DNA from: Pristimantibacillus sp052113225
GTDB taxonomy: Bacteria; Bacillota; Bacilli; Paenibacillales; Paenibacillaceae
NCBI RefSeq assembly: GCF_052113225.1
Contig: NZ_JBFRCT010000004.1
Span: forward strand, 434,001 to 498,000
DNA length: 64,000 bases
Direction of reading: 5' to 3'
The notes beneath the pieces are model-generated. The model saw only the letters and a program-made list of their open reading frames with translations. It did no database searches and was not told the DNA's origin. The position numbers and the translations under genes were made by a program. Positions 17,906 to 26,086 of the stretch are shown here, piece after piece (within the stretch, counting starts at the first letter, position 1; each line of letters starts with the position of its first letter).

Positions 17906-19664
17906 CGTCCGCCACCTTCCTTTTCACGATGATAATGCGCAAGCAGGCTCCTTTGCCCGACTCGCTGAGGATTTCCAGTCGGGATTCTCCTCCGAAGAAG
18001 CTTTTGACTCGTTCGTTGACGTTTTTCAAACCTACGCCGACCCGCTCCTCTGCCTTTCTAGGCTCGTCGTGCCTGGACAGCCGTTCGCGAAGCGCGAGAA
18101 GCTTCTCCGGCGTAATCCCGTTGCCGCTGTCGGTAACGTCGATCGTAATCTCGCTTTCCGTTTCCGTCGCCTGCAGCGAGATATGGACGGGTCGAAGGAC
18201 GGCGGAAGCTCCATGCACGATCGCATTTTCGATAAGCGGCTGCAAAAGGAATCGTGGACAAGCCAGCCGTTCGGCATCCAGCGCAACTTGAATTTCAAAA
18301 GTCAGCCTGCTTTGGAGCCTCATTTTGTGGATGTTCATATAAAAGGAAACCATCTCGATTTCCTTCGCAAGAACCGTTTCTTCCCGCGCGGACGACAAGC
18401 TGTACCGCATCAGTTTCCCGAACCAGAAGGAAATATCGGCGACTTCCTTGTCGTCGTTAGCCTCGGCGACCATGCGGATCGTCTCGAGCGTGTTATAGAG
18501 GAAATGAGGCTTGATCTGCGCTTGCAGCACCTGGTATGCCGCTTCTTTGTTGCGCATTTCAGCTCGGTGGACGTTGTTGATGAGCTCGTCCATTCGCCGG
18601 ACCATCGCGTTATAGGTGACGATCAGGAAGCCGATTTCATCCTTTTCGAACTTGCCGTTTTTGATCGTCAGCTGCCTGAGGTTATTGTCGTTCAGCGTAC
18701 GCATATGCCGGGCCAACCGAAGAATCCGTTTGGTAATTGTCGAAGCCAGCAGGTAATAGGCGATGGATAAAGCGATCAACAGCAGCACGATCATCGTCAC
18801 CAAGATGATTTCCTTCTTCTTCACGGAACGGAATACGTCTCCCACCTGACCGGTGACGATGACACGAACGTCCAGCGGCTCGAGCTTCAGCTGATTGACG
18901 ATCGTTTGCCGGTTGATAAAAAATTTCCTGTCATCCGCTCGCAGAAGACGCAATGTCTTCTTGTCCAACGCCGGCGCTTCGTTCGTCAACGGATCGCCCT
19001 GTCCGGACAACAGCAATGCCCTCCAACTTCCTTCCACACCCGCGGCCGCATAGAAGTTATGGATTAAACTATTGCGTACCCGAATTTCAAGAAGGCCGAT
19101 TCGCTCCGTAATTTGCGTATTGTAAATGTACTGGTAATAGATCAAGTCCGGATCCGACGCCGCGGGATCGGCGCGCAGCCATTTTCCCTGTCCGGCTTTC
19201 AGAGACGAGACGGTTTGTTCCGTTTGCGGATCCAGCATAGACCGATCGCGAAACAGATTGGTGATGGGCAATACCCGATCCTTCATCTTATAAATGACGA
19301 TGGATTCGATCTCCGGATTAGCGAACATCGATTGCGTGTTCAGCGGGAGAATATAGCGGGTCAGTGCGTAGATGCTGTCCGCGTCGGATTCGTATACGCC
19401 GTCCAGATAATCGGTCAAGTATGGATTGTATTGCAGCACCCGGTGGACCGACTGAATTCGGGCGAAATCCGTTTTCAGATTGGCGTAAGCCTGCTCCAGG
19501 ATTTTCTGCCTGCTCTCCACGAATTGTTGCGTCAGGTTGCCGTAGATTTGCGTGTAATAGTGATAACCGAATGCCAGAACAGGGATAAAGATCATAATCA
19601 CGTAACCAAGCACGATTTTGCGCATGATGCTCAAGGCGGCGTTTCCCTCCGATGCGGAATCCAT
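17853..19664 (-). CDS. Sensor histidine kinase (YesM-like, second system)
   Basis: This 603-residue kinase has a membrane segment near residues 14-34, an extracellular sensor domain to about 280 and a second segment near 285-310. A HAMP-like region, the phosphoacceptor segment QIKPHFLYNTLETIRM and an ATPase domain with GVGLKNVNERVKSFFGG follow. The annotated ATG has a weak ribosome site. A TTG ten codons later (19634) has GGAGGG upstream and may be the real start. It lies downstream of the GH95 remnant and transporter genes, as in typical sugar clusters. Confidence 0.9.
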   Translation of the reverse strand: MDSASEGNAALSIMRKIVLGYVIMIFIPVLAFGYHYYTQIYGNLTQQFVESRQKILEQAYANLKTDFARIQSVHRVLQYNPYLTDYLDGVYESDADSIYALTRYILPLNTQSMFANPEIESIVIYKMKDRVLPITNLFRDRSMLDPQTEQTVSSLKAGQGKWLRADPAASDPDLIYYQYIYNTQITERIGLLEIRVRNSLIHNFYAAAGVEGSWRALLLSGQGDPLTNEAPALDKKTLRLLRADDRKFFINRQTIVNQLKLEPLDVRVIVTGQVGDVFRSVKKKEIILVTMIVLLLIALSIAYYLLASTITKRILRLARHMRTLNDNNLRQLTIKNGKFEKDEIGFLIVTYNAMVRRMDELINNVHRAEMRNKEAAYQVLQAQIKPHFLYNTLETIRMVAEANDDKEVADISFWFGKLMRYSLSSAREETVLAKEIEMVSFYMNIHKMRLQSRLTFEIQVALDAERLACPRFLLQPLIENAIVHGASAVLRPVHISLQATETESEITIDVTDSGNGITPEKLLALRERLSRHDEPRKAEERVGVGLKNVNERVKSFFGGESRLEILSESGKGACLRIIIVKRKVADVEDLDRRRRTFDSERVS

Positions 19665-19746
19665 ATATCGTTAACATATCATGCACTAAAGAATTCCGAT
19701 AGAGGCGCATCCCTTCCAGATTTGCAATTCCGCAAACCCCGGTTAT

Positions 19747-19946
19747 TGCCCCGCGTCCGGCCGGTTATAATCTTGCGGCGCCCCCGACCACAACGTCTCC
19801 TCGTTGATCTAGATTCTTTCCGTTTCCGCTGCTCCGAACACCATTGCTCCCAGCCGTCCGTTGCCAATCGGAAGAGCCTCTTTCCATGCCGTACCGGGCG
19901 AATCGTACTCCAGCTTCATCATTTTCCCGCCATTCCGTTCTCCCAT
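19747..19946 (-). pseudogene. N-terminal remnant of a GH95 (alpha-L-fucosidase/galactosidase-type) gene
   Basis: The minus-strand frame from the ATG at 19944-19946 reads MKLEYDSPGTAWKEALPIGN, then GRLGAMVFGAAETERI, then a TAG where GH95 proteins usually have Gln. It continues INEETLWSGAPQDYNRPDAG to a TAA. This is the characteristic GH95 N-terminus, but nothing of the rest of a gene of about 750 codons remains. It sits 68 bp downstream of the solute-binding protein gene, where a catabolic enzyme would be expected. See also the C-terminal remnant at 23884-24195. Confidence 0.75.
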
Positions 19947-19975
19947 TTGCCTTCACCTGCAATATAGCGTGCAAA

Positions 19976-20008
19976 GTCCGTCAGGAACGCGCAGCGCTCC
20001 TGACGGAC
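19976..20008 (-). terminator. Hairpin after solute-binding protein gene
   Basis: GTCCGTCAGGA and its exact complement TCCTGACGGAC enclose a further CGC/GCG pair. It lies immediately after the binding-protein stop and is followed by TTTGC on the minus strand. It is a probable terminator or attenuator. Confidence 0.6.
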
Positions 20009-20014
20009 CCAGTC

Positions 20015-21580
20015 TTATTTTTTAAACAAATCCTTCTTCTTCTGATAGGTTTGGTTAGCCCAATCCACCAAGCGATCCAGACCGATCTTCTCGGCGTTCT
20101 TCACCATGCTCTCGTAGTTTGCCACGGCTTCTTCCTCCGACTTCGCCAAGTAGATTTTAACCTTCTCGTTTTTGATCATCTCGTCGATCTTCGTTTTGAT
20201 CGTCTTCTCGTCCGAATCCGGCTGCAGCTGAATCAAGCCGAGCTCCGGCTTGTAAACCGTGAACGCCTTTCTTTCCATCAACGCTTTCGTCTTCTGCGCT
20301 CCCGGTACGTAGCTCAACATGCCTTCCGTAACGCCGTCGTTGTACAGGTACCACCATTTGATTCCGTTGCTGTTGACGAAATCGGCGTCGGACGGATCGT
20401 ATTTCAAATTCGGATACCCTTCGTCGTTCCAGGTCCAATGCTCGCCCTCGACGCCGAACATCGTTAACTTTTTGCCTTCGTCGCTCGCCAGATATTGAAG
20501 GAACTTGATCGACGCCTCCGGATCCTTGTTTTTCTTCGTGATAAACGTACCTGCAAAGCCCAGTCCGGAGCTGACCGCTTTCGCATCTTTCGAAATGGAG
20601 CTAGGCAGCATTTGGAACGTATACGAACCGCCGGCGTTTTTGACCTTGATATTGTCCGAGTCTGCTATGCTGACCGTATGCATATGCGCGAATGCCTTCC
20701 CGCTGGTCGCATACTGATCGTCGATCTGATCGTTCGTATAGGCGAAGTTCTCCGCCAGAATGTCCCCTTCGCGGTACAGACGGTTCATAAACTTGAAGAA
20801 ATCCAGCATTTCCGGCTGTCTGATCGCATAGTCCACTTTTCCGTCCCGCTCATACCAGCCGTCCAGAAGGCCCTCGACGCCGAACTGCGTCAGGAAGTAT
20901 TGCTCGATCCAATCTTTGTCCATGATCAGAGGGATCATGTCCGGATATTTTTCTTTGACCATGCCCAAAACCTTCATAAAGTCGTCAATGGTGTCTATTG
21001 GCGGATTGCCGAGCTCTTGCAGAATATCCTCGCGCACCGCGATACCCGGGTTGCCGTCGCTGCCGACCGAGTATTTGTTCTGCGCCATTTCCTCCTGCGT
21101 CGCGAAGGAGTTGCGCACCGTATAGAAATTGCCGTCATCCATCGTGTGGATCGCAATTCGTATCGGATCGATCTTAAAGTCAGGCGCGTATTTCTCGATC
21201 AGCTCGTTCCAAGGATAAGAAAGCTTCGAATCGGACATCCGTTCGATGTTCGCGTTAGTAAAAACCAGATCCGGGAGATCGCCGGACGCGATCATGAGCG
21301 GAAGCTGCTTGTCGTCCGTGGCTACTGTCACTTTCAGCTTGATTCCCGTCTTTTCGGTAATTTTCTCGGCAACCGACCCCTTCCACTCCTTCACCGGATA
21401 CCAGGAGGCATCGATAAACAGGGATAGCTCCTTCACCTCGTTGCTTTTGGCGGGCGGTTCGCTCCCCACCGAGTTATTGACTTGACCATCGTTGCTATTT
21501 CCGCATGCGGACATCAGCGCTATCGTCATCATTAGGATGAGCGATAAGAGCAGTGCCTTCTTCCCTTTGTTTCTTTTCAA
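20015..21580 (-). CDS. Extracellular solute-binding lipoprotein (LplA-like)
   Basis: This 521-residue lipoprotein has a signal peptide of about 25 residues ending in lipobox MSAC. The mature part has the long family-1 binding-protein form typical of LplA/YtcQ oligosaccharide receptors (LSLFIDASWYPVKEWKGS near the start). Start is a TTG with GGAGGGG five bases upstream. It is the third gene of the operon after two permeases and is separated from them by a hairpin at 21607-21630. It should capture an oligosaccharide outside the cell. The GH95 relics suggest a fucosylated or L-galactosylated glycan. Confidence 0.9.
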   Translation of the reverse strand: MKRNKGKKALLLSLILMMTIALMSACGNSNDGQVNNSVGSEPPAKSNEVKELSLFIDASWYPVKEWKGSVAEKITEKTGIKLKVTVATDDKQLPLMIASGDLPDLVFTNANIERMSDSKLSYPWNELIEKYAPDFKIDPIRIAIHTMDDGNFYTVRNSFATQEEMAQNKYSVGSDGNPGIAVREDILQELGNPPIDTIDDFMKVLGMVKEKYPDMIPLIMDKDWIEQYFLTQFGVEGLLDGWYERDGKVDYAIRQPEMLDFFKFMNRLYREGDILAENFAYTNDQIDDQYATSGKAFAHMHTVSIADSDNIKVKNAGGSYTFQMLPSSISKDAKAVSSGLGFAGTFITKKNKDPEASIKFLQYLASDEGKKLTMFGVEGEHWTWNDEGYPNLKYDPSDADFVNSNGIKWWYLYNDGVTEGMLSYVPGAQKTKALMERKAFTVYKPELGLIQLQPDSDEKTIKTKIDEMIKNEKVKIYLAKSEEEAVANYESMVKNAEKIGLDRLVDWANQTYQKKKDLFKK

Positions 21581-21606
21581 AATAACCCCTCCAACAAGTG
21601 ATGTTT

Positions 21607-21630
21607 ATATTAAAGCAAACGCTTTAATAT
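21607..21630 (-). terminator. Intercistronic hairpin between LplC-like and LplA-like genes
   Basis: There are perfect 10-bp arms ATATTAAAGC and GCTTTAATAT with loop AAAC. It also resembles a LacI-family operator core. Its position between permease and receptor genes fits differential expression through mRNA processing, but an operator role cannot be excluded. Confidence 0.5.
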
Positions 21631-21642
21631 CTGCCAACAAAA

Positions 21643-22524
21643 TCAACCCTTCACGGAACCCAGCATAATGCCTTGAATGAAAAACCTCTGGAGGAACGGA
21701 TAGACGCACACGATAGGCGCGATAGATATAACCATAGCCGCTACCTGAAGCGAATAGCTGGTGACGCCCGCTGAAGCGCTGTTCGCAACGGCTATAGCGT
21801 CCATCGGCGCATTGCTCTTGTTGATAACCTCCATCATCCGGAAAGCGAGCGTCCTCAGACCTTCCGACTGCACGAAGTAAGCGGAATCCAGCCAAGAGTT
21901 CCATTGACCAACCCCCAAGAAAAGCGACATGGTTGCGATCAGCGGCATAGAGACGGGAAGGATGATCCGGTAGAAAATAACGAGCTCGGTAGCCCCGTCC
22001 ATGTAAGCCGACTCCTTGAGTTCACTCGGAATTTCCTGAAAGAACGAAATGGCTATCAGCAGAAAAAACGTACTTAACATGGAAGGAATGACATAGACAC
22101 CAAACGTGTTCAGCAGCCCCAGTGAGCGCAGAACGACGTAATACGGTATCAAACCGCCGGAAAAGTACATCGCGAATATAATGACCGTGAAATAACCTTT
22201 GCGAAACAGAAGATCGCGGTGAGACAGTCCATAAGCAACCAAACAGGTAAAAAGGACGCCTAGGACGGTTCCAGCAAGCGTTCTCATAATCGTGACCAAA
22301 AAAGCACGGTACCAGTGGGGGTCATCCAAAAATCGCGCGTAATTTTCAAAGGAAAAGGTCCTTGGCCATAGATAGACGCCCCCAAGAAGCGAATCGGTTC
22401 CTTTATTGAAGGAAAGAATCAGGACGTAATAGAACGGATAAAGCATCGATAACGTCAGAATGGCTAGTAATGCATAAATCATAGCGTCCATGATACGATC
22501 TTTTTGTTTTTGGCTGAGCTGCAT
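21643..22524 (-). CDS. Carbohydrate ABC transporter permease (LplC-like)
   Basis: This 293-residue permease has six transmembrane segments. The ATPase-contact loop is visible as SELKESAYMDGATELVIFYRI near residues 165-185. ATG start with AAAGGGG upstream; it follows the LplB-like gene after 15 bases. The C-terminus FFIQGIMLGSVKG is typical for LplC/YtcP proteins. It pairs with the permease at 22540-23523. Confidence 0.93.
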   Translation of the reverse strand: MQLSQKQKDRIMDAMIYALLAILTLSMLYPFYYVLILSFNKGTDSLLGGVYLWPRTFSFENYARFLDDPHWYRAFLVTIMRTLAGTVLGVLFTCLVAYGLSHRDLLFRKGYFTVIIFAMYFSGGLIPYYVVLRSLGLLNTFGVYVIPSMLSTFFLLIAISFFQEIPSELKESAYMDGATELVIFYRIILPVSMPLIATMSLFLGVGQWNSWLDSAYFVQSEGLRTLAFRMMEVINKSNAPMDAIAVANSASAGVTSYSLQVAAMVISIAPIVCVYPFLQRFFIQGIMLGSVKG

Positions 22525-22539
22525 GCACGCTCCCCTTTC

Positions 22540-23523
22540 CTAGAATAGACTTGATCCCGAAGTGCGTTTGGCAATGTAGTTGCTGGAGAAAATCAGGATG
22601 ACGGAAATGACGGACTGGATCAAATCAATCGCTGCCGCATAGGAAAATCTCCCGTCTCTTAATCCGACCTTAAACGCATAAGTTTGCACGATCTCCGAGG
22701 TCGGATTGTTGATGCTGTTGCCGAACAGAAACGCCTGCTCGAAGTTGGAGCCCACCAGTCCTCCGCCCAGAATGCTTCCAATCGTCAGAATAAGTACAAC
22801 GACGATCGTTCCTTTCATTCCAGGGAACGTAATATGGCGAATTCGAGCCAAGCGGCCCGCTCCGTCGATCTGCGCGGCTTCGTATAATGACGGGTTAATG
22901 CCCGCTATGGCGGCCAGGAAGATAATCGTCCACCAGCCCATCTCCTTCCAGACGGCACTTCCAGTCGCCAGTCCCCAGAAATAGTTGGGGTTCGTCAATA
23001 TGTCAAGCGGCTTGTCGATTATACCTAGCCCTAGAAGCGCTTTATTGACCATCCCGATATCCGTCGACAGGAAGGCGAAAGCGATGCCTGCGACGACAAC
23101 CCACGAGATGAAATGGGGCAAATAGCTGATCGTTTGGACAAAACGCTTAAACTTCAAATTTTTTACTTCGCTTAATAGAATGGCCAGCAATATGGGAGCC
23201 GGAAAAGCAAAAAGGATTTTTAGCAGACTCAATGCCAGCGTATTTCGAACGATTGTTCCAAACTGATAGTCATTAAAGAACTCCTTGAAATGCTTTAATC
23301 CCACCCATTCGCTTGTAAAAATACCCTTAATTCCGGTAGAGATGGAATACTGCTTAAATGCCATTAGAATGCCGAACATCGGCGTATAGGCGAAGACAAG
23401 CAAAAATATCATGCCGAGCCCAACGAACAGGTGCAGCGTTTTTTGTTTTTTAAACCGCTTCCAAAACTGCGTTCGCTGTTCTGTTTTTCCCTTAATTCCG
23501 GTTACGCGTGTATCCAACTCCAT
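22540..23523 (-). CDS. Sugar ABC transporter permease (LplB-like)
   Basis: This 327-residue permease has a cytoplasmic N-terminus of about 30 residues followed by six membrane segments. The EAA loop reads PSLYEAAQIDGAGRLARIRHI near residue 210. It is the first gene of the second transporter operon, with AAGGAGGAG seven bases before the ATG. A weak cre-like sequence (12 of 14 positions) lies 64-77 bases upstream (23587-23600). No ATPase gene is nearby, as usual for this family. Confidence 0.93.
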   Translation of the reverse strand: MELDTRVTGIKGKTEQRTQFWKRFKKQKTLHLFVGLGMIFLLVFAYTPMFGILMAFKQYSISTGIKGIFTSEWVGLKHFKEFFNDYQFGTIVRNTLALSLLKILFAFPAPILLAILLSEVKNLKFKRFVQTISYLPHFISWVVVAGIAFAFLSTDIGMVNKALLGLGIIDKPLDILTNPNYFWGLATGSAVWKEMGWWTIIFLAAIAGINPSLYEAAQIDGAGRLARIRHITFPGMKGTIVVVLILTIGSILGGGLVGSNFEQAFLFGNSINNPTSEIVQTYAFKVGLRDGRFSYAAAIDLIQSVISVILIFSSNYIAKRTSGSSLF

Positions 23524-23586
23524 ATCTGCTCCTCCTTTGTTTTCAGTGTACTCTTCGAATCAGAGCGTCGAAAGCCAACATTCTTA

Positions 23587-23600
23587 AGAAAGCGTTGTCA
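23587..23600 (-). promoter_or_regulatory. Possible cre (CcpA) site upstream of LplB-like operon
   Basis: The minus strand reads TGACAACGCTTTCT, matching TGWAANCGNTNWCA at 12 of 14 positions. Position relative to the operon start is sensible, but one mismatch is in a conserved position. Confidence 0.3.
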
Positions 23601-23720
23601 TTTTTGAAGATCGGATGGCAAGGTGCCCGGACAATAGCATCCCGTTGCCGCCGTTCAAATCGGTTTGCTATCCGCATAGAACGCGGCGATATCGTCCCTC
23701 GTACGCTTCCGTTTCTGGAC

Positions 23721-23768
23721 AAAAAATAGATGACCCCCGACGAATTGACGAATTCCGAGGGTCATCTA
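23721..23768 (-). terminator. Terminator downstream of the GH95 C-terminal remnant
   Basis: GATGACCC and GGGTCATC arms, extended with one mismatch, are followed on the minus strand by TATTTTTTG. This is a good intrinsic terminator for a minus-strand gene ending near 23884. It supports the idea that an intact GH95 gene once lay upstream of the transporter operon. Confidence 0.7.
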
Positions 23769-23883
23769 CCGGCCATTGCTAGTACGGCCTAGTTCTGCTT
23801 TGATCACGGATTAAACTGCAGCGACAAGCGGTTTTATTTCACTTTTCCCTGCTTGGGCATTGGCGTTGACGCAAGCAATCGTT

Positions 23884-24195
23884 TCAATCCGGAAGCACGG
23901 TGTAGACGACGCCGGCATCCGCATGAAAGCGGAGAAGGCCGGCCGGCCTCTCGGATTCGACCGGTTTCCCTTCCACTGTAATCGAACAACTGATCGAGCT
24001 TCGGATACAGTATGGTCCACTGGCAGTAGAGGCAATTACGGCCTTCGTCAGACTGCCGTCCTTCCATTCCAAGTCGACCGTATAGCCGCCTCTAGCGCGC
24101 AGCCCTTGAACGTAGCCCGTTGACCAAGCTGCCGGAAGTGCCGGGAGCAGATGAAGCTCGTCCGCATGAATCTGAAGCAGCACCATTAGTTGCAG
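23884..24195 (-). pseudogene. C-terminal remnant of a GH95 gene
   Basis: The minus-strand frame reads LLQIHADELHLLPALPAAW, then GLRARGGYTVDLEWKDGSLTKAVI, and ends at a TGA/TAA-type stop near 23884. This is the conserved C-terminal end of GH95 hydrolases. About 100 residues remain, and the frame starts abruptly at the dispersed repeat at 24193-24292. No start codon or ribosome site fits. Because it lies upstream of the transporter while the N-terminal remnant lies downstream, the two pieces cannot be one gene split by a simple insertion. They are probably relics of two GH95 genes. Confidence 0.75.
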
Positions 24196-24292
24196 TAAAC
24201 TGCCCATTAGTTGAGAAAACGGCAGCTCATCATATGTGAGCTGCCGTACTGTCTTTGTTGAGCTAATGTCTCCCGTCCCTCGTTTAGCGTAA
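24193..24292. repeat. Dispersed two-hairpin repeat, copy 3 (abuts truncated GH95)
   Basis: It begins CAGTAAACTGCCCATTAGTTG, with CGGCAGCTC/GAGCTGCCG arms, then TTGTTGAGCTAATG and CCCGTCCCTCGTTTAGCG. Its left end coincides with the point where GH95 similarity begins, implying that recombination or insertion at this repeat removed the upstream part of the gene. Confidence 0.6.
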
Positions 24293-24309
24293 CATACTAC
24301 ATAACCCAG

Positions 24310-24436
24310 CTAATCAGAGAAGCCTTTAAATAGCACTTCTAATTCTGCCGCGTCATACATTTCACCATCACTAAACGCTGTTTTCTTTGTATATTGAGCT
24401 ATCGTCCTAGTTTGTTCAAGCTCACTACAATGACTT
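24310..24436 (-). pseudogene. Orphan 3' coding remnant of unknown family
   Basis: The minus-strand frame of about 42 codons ends at a TAG (24310-24312) and reads TIAQYTKKTAFSDGEMYDAA, then ELEVLFKGFSD. A stop lies immediately upstream and there is no start codon. The composition is protein-like. It is probably the tail of a gene lost in the same rearrangement that trimmed GH95; the family is not recognised. Confidence 0.35.
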
Positions 24437-24455
24437 CTTTACTAGTCCCTCATTT

Positions 24456-24839
24456 TCAAATTTTTATTGTTGTATTGTTCATTTGACTTTCAAGAATATC
24501 GTATAATGCCAGTTTATAGTTTATTTTGTCTAAATTAGAGTAAAGTTCTTTCATTTTATTCTCAATCTCTTCTTTGTGATTAGTCAACATCGACTTACGC
24601 ACAGAAATTGTGGAGTTTCCTTCCTTATACAAACATACATACTTCCGAATTTGTGAAATTGGCATACCTGTTGTTTTAAGTAGAGTGACATACCGGATGC
24701 ACTCTAGAGCTTCGTGATCATATAAGCGTCTTCCACTTTCATCGCGCTTAACATAAGGAATCAACCCCTCGCTTTCATAGTATCGAAGTGTGGGAGCTGA
24801 CAGACCGGTCAATTCGGTGACTTCTCTTATACTTATCAT
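24456..24839 (-). CDS. MerR family transcriptional regulator
   Basis: This 127-residue protein has the MerR winged helix-turn-helix at the N-terminus (IREVTELTGLSAPTLRYYES) and a second DNA-contacting stretch (RRLYDHEALECIRYVTLLK). A C-terminal coiled-coil dimerisation helix follows. There are no cysteine clusters for metal sensing, so an organic signal is likely. It diverges from the dehydrogenase gene at 25124. Matching dyads lie at both promoters (24866-24881 and 25056-25071), supporting control of itself and the dehydrogenase. Confidence 0.9.
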   Translation of the reverse strand: MISIREVTELTGLSAPTLRYYESEGLIPYVKRDESGRRLYDHEALECIRYVTLLKTTGMPISQIRKYVCLYKEGNSTISVRKSMLTNHKEEIENKMKELYSNLDKINYKLALYDILESQMNNTTIKI

Positions 24840-24865
24840 AGTTTAGTAACTCCTCCATTCCAGAG

Positions 24866-24881
24866 TTAAAGTACACTTCAA
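24866..24881. promoter_or_regulatory. MerR-type operator upstream of the merR gene
   Basis: TTAAAGTACACTTCAA is a near-perfect dyad and is closely similar, in inverse orientation, to the dyad in the dehydrogenase promoter. It lies 27 bases before the merR start codon, next to a -10-like TGTTAT on the minus strand. It is probably autoregulatory. Confidence 0.55.
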
Positions 24882-25050
24882 TAACACACAGAGTTAGCAA
24901 CGACAGTCAATTGAACCGTGGCATGCATTTGACAATGTCTAAGTACTTCTCAAAGTACTTGAAAGTAGAATTAAACTCTAATGTACAAGGAGAGAAGACA
25001 CCTTGGTTGGTTCAGTGTTTACTTAGATTGTATACATTTTATAAAAAAAA

Positions 25051-25081
25051 TTGACTTCAAGTACACTTTAACATTTAAGCT
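25051..25081 (+). promoter_or_regulatory. MerR-type promoter of the dehydrogenase gene
   Basis: TTGACT at 25051-25056 and TAAGCT at 25076-25081 are separated by 19 bases, the long spacing typical of MerR-controlled promoters. The spacer is filled by the dyad TTCAAGTACACTTTAA. Inferred to be twisted into an active form by the divergently encoded MerR protein. Confidence 0.6.
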
Positions 25082-25123
25082 TTAAAAGAATCAAATTTCA
25101 TTCATACAGGAGGCGTAATCATC

Positions 25124-25858
25124 ATGAATACTTCGAAGACTGTTCTAATAACAGGAGGAAATAAAGGTATCGGTTTCGAGAGTGCTAGACAATTGGGCAA
25201 GCTAGGATTCACTATTTTGATCGGTTCAAGAGATCAATTTAAAGGGCAAGAAGCAGCAGCTTCACTGAAGAACGAGAATATAGATGCCGAGGCAATTACG
25301 CTTGACGTTACAAACCTAGACACAATTCAATCTGCCGCTAAACGAATTGAAGATCAGTATGGTTCGCTTGATGTTCTAATCAATAATGCCGGTGTGAACT
25401 TGGATAGAGGTCTGCCTCCGAGTCAACTGGAATTGACCGTTTTAAGGGATACTTATGAGACCAATGTTTTCGGGATGTTCTCTGTGACTAAGGTAATGCT
25501 TCCCTTGATTAAAAAATCGCCTATTGGCAGAATTGTTAATCTTTCAAGTGGCTTGGCTTCCTTGACCTTGAATAATGACCCGAAATCCGATGCTGAAAAA
25601 TACGGAGTAAATGTACTCGCCTACATGAGTTCTAAAACGGCTGTCAATGCTCTGACTGTTTTGTTTGCCAGAGAATTAAAAGATACGGCGATTAAGATAA
25701 ATTCAGCAGATCCAGGGTACACAGCTACGGATTTGAATGGACATACAGGGTATCGTACCGTTGAACAGGGCGCTTCTATTGTCGTGAAACTCGCCACCCT
25801 TCCCAACGATGGTTCCACCGGCAGTTTCTTTGATGAAACCGGAGTGATACCGTGGTAA
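25124..25858 (+). CDS. Short-chain dehydrogenase/reductase
   Basis: This 244-residue classical SDR has the Rossmann cofactor motif TGGNKGIGFESARQL (residues 9-23), the NNAG motif in DVLINNAGVNLDRG near 87 and a catalytic Ser in VNLSSG. A YMSSKTAVN segment (catalytic Tyr and Lys) lies near 170, and INSADPGYTATDLNG after that. It likely reduces a small carbonyl compound using NADPH. ATG start with AGGAGGCG upstream. Controlled by the divergent MerR regulator through a 19-bp-spaced promoter. Confidence 0.92.
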   Translation: MNTSKTVLITGGNKGIGFESARQLGKLGFTILIGSRDQFKGQEAAASLKNENIDAEAITLDVTNLDTIQSAAKRIEDQYGSLDVLINNAGVNLDRGLPPSQLELTVLRDTYETNVFGMFSVTKVMLPLIKKSPIGRIVNLSSGLASLTLNNDPKSDAEKYGVNVLAYMSSKTAVNALTVLFARELKDTAIKINSADPGYTATDLNGHTGYRTVEQGASIVVKLATLPNDGSTGSFFDETGVIPW

Positions 25859-25911
25859 TACATTAGGAGGTGCGGCTTGATGATCGTGAATCCGTAGAAT
25901 AGTAAAGAAAT

Positions 25912-25950
25912 AATAGGTTCCCAATCGACTTTGCCGATTGGGAACCTATT
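25912..25950 (+). terminator. Terminator after the dehydrogenase gene
   Basis: Perfect 16-bp arms AATAGGTTCCCAATCG and CGATTGGGAACCTATT with a 7-nt loop, about 55 bases after the stop. Confidence 0.75.
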
Positions 25951-26029
25951 ATTCACCATGCATTTCTTGTTCCCCGAGGATAAAACGGTTCTTTGGTGAT
26001 ATTTTCGATATCATTTATTAAACTAACCT

Positions 26030-26081
26030 GCCCTTCAGCAAAAACAGCAGCCGATTATTCCGGCTGCTGTCGAGTTATTTG
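26030..26081. repeat. Short repeat with CAGCAGCCG hairpin, left copy
   Basis: CCTGCCCTTCAGCAAAAA precedes CAGCAGCCG and CGGCTGCTG arms and TTATTTGAA. It is closely similar to 26801-26860, so the membrane-protein gene between them is flanked by direct repeats. On the minus strand it may also terminate that gene. Confidence 0.55.
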
Positions 26082-26086
26082 AATGA

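Noticed and set aside
20495..21427. Plus-strand frames of up to 310 codons opposite the LplA-like gene
   Set aside because: Arg/His/Val-rich composition without family features; antisense to a well-supported gene in a G+C-rich stretch.
19747..24195. Single GH95 gene interrupted by insertion of the transporter operon
   Set aside because: The C-terminal piece lies upstream of the N-terminal piece in the reading direction, which a simple insertion cannot give.
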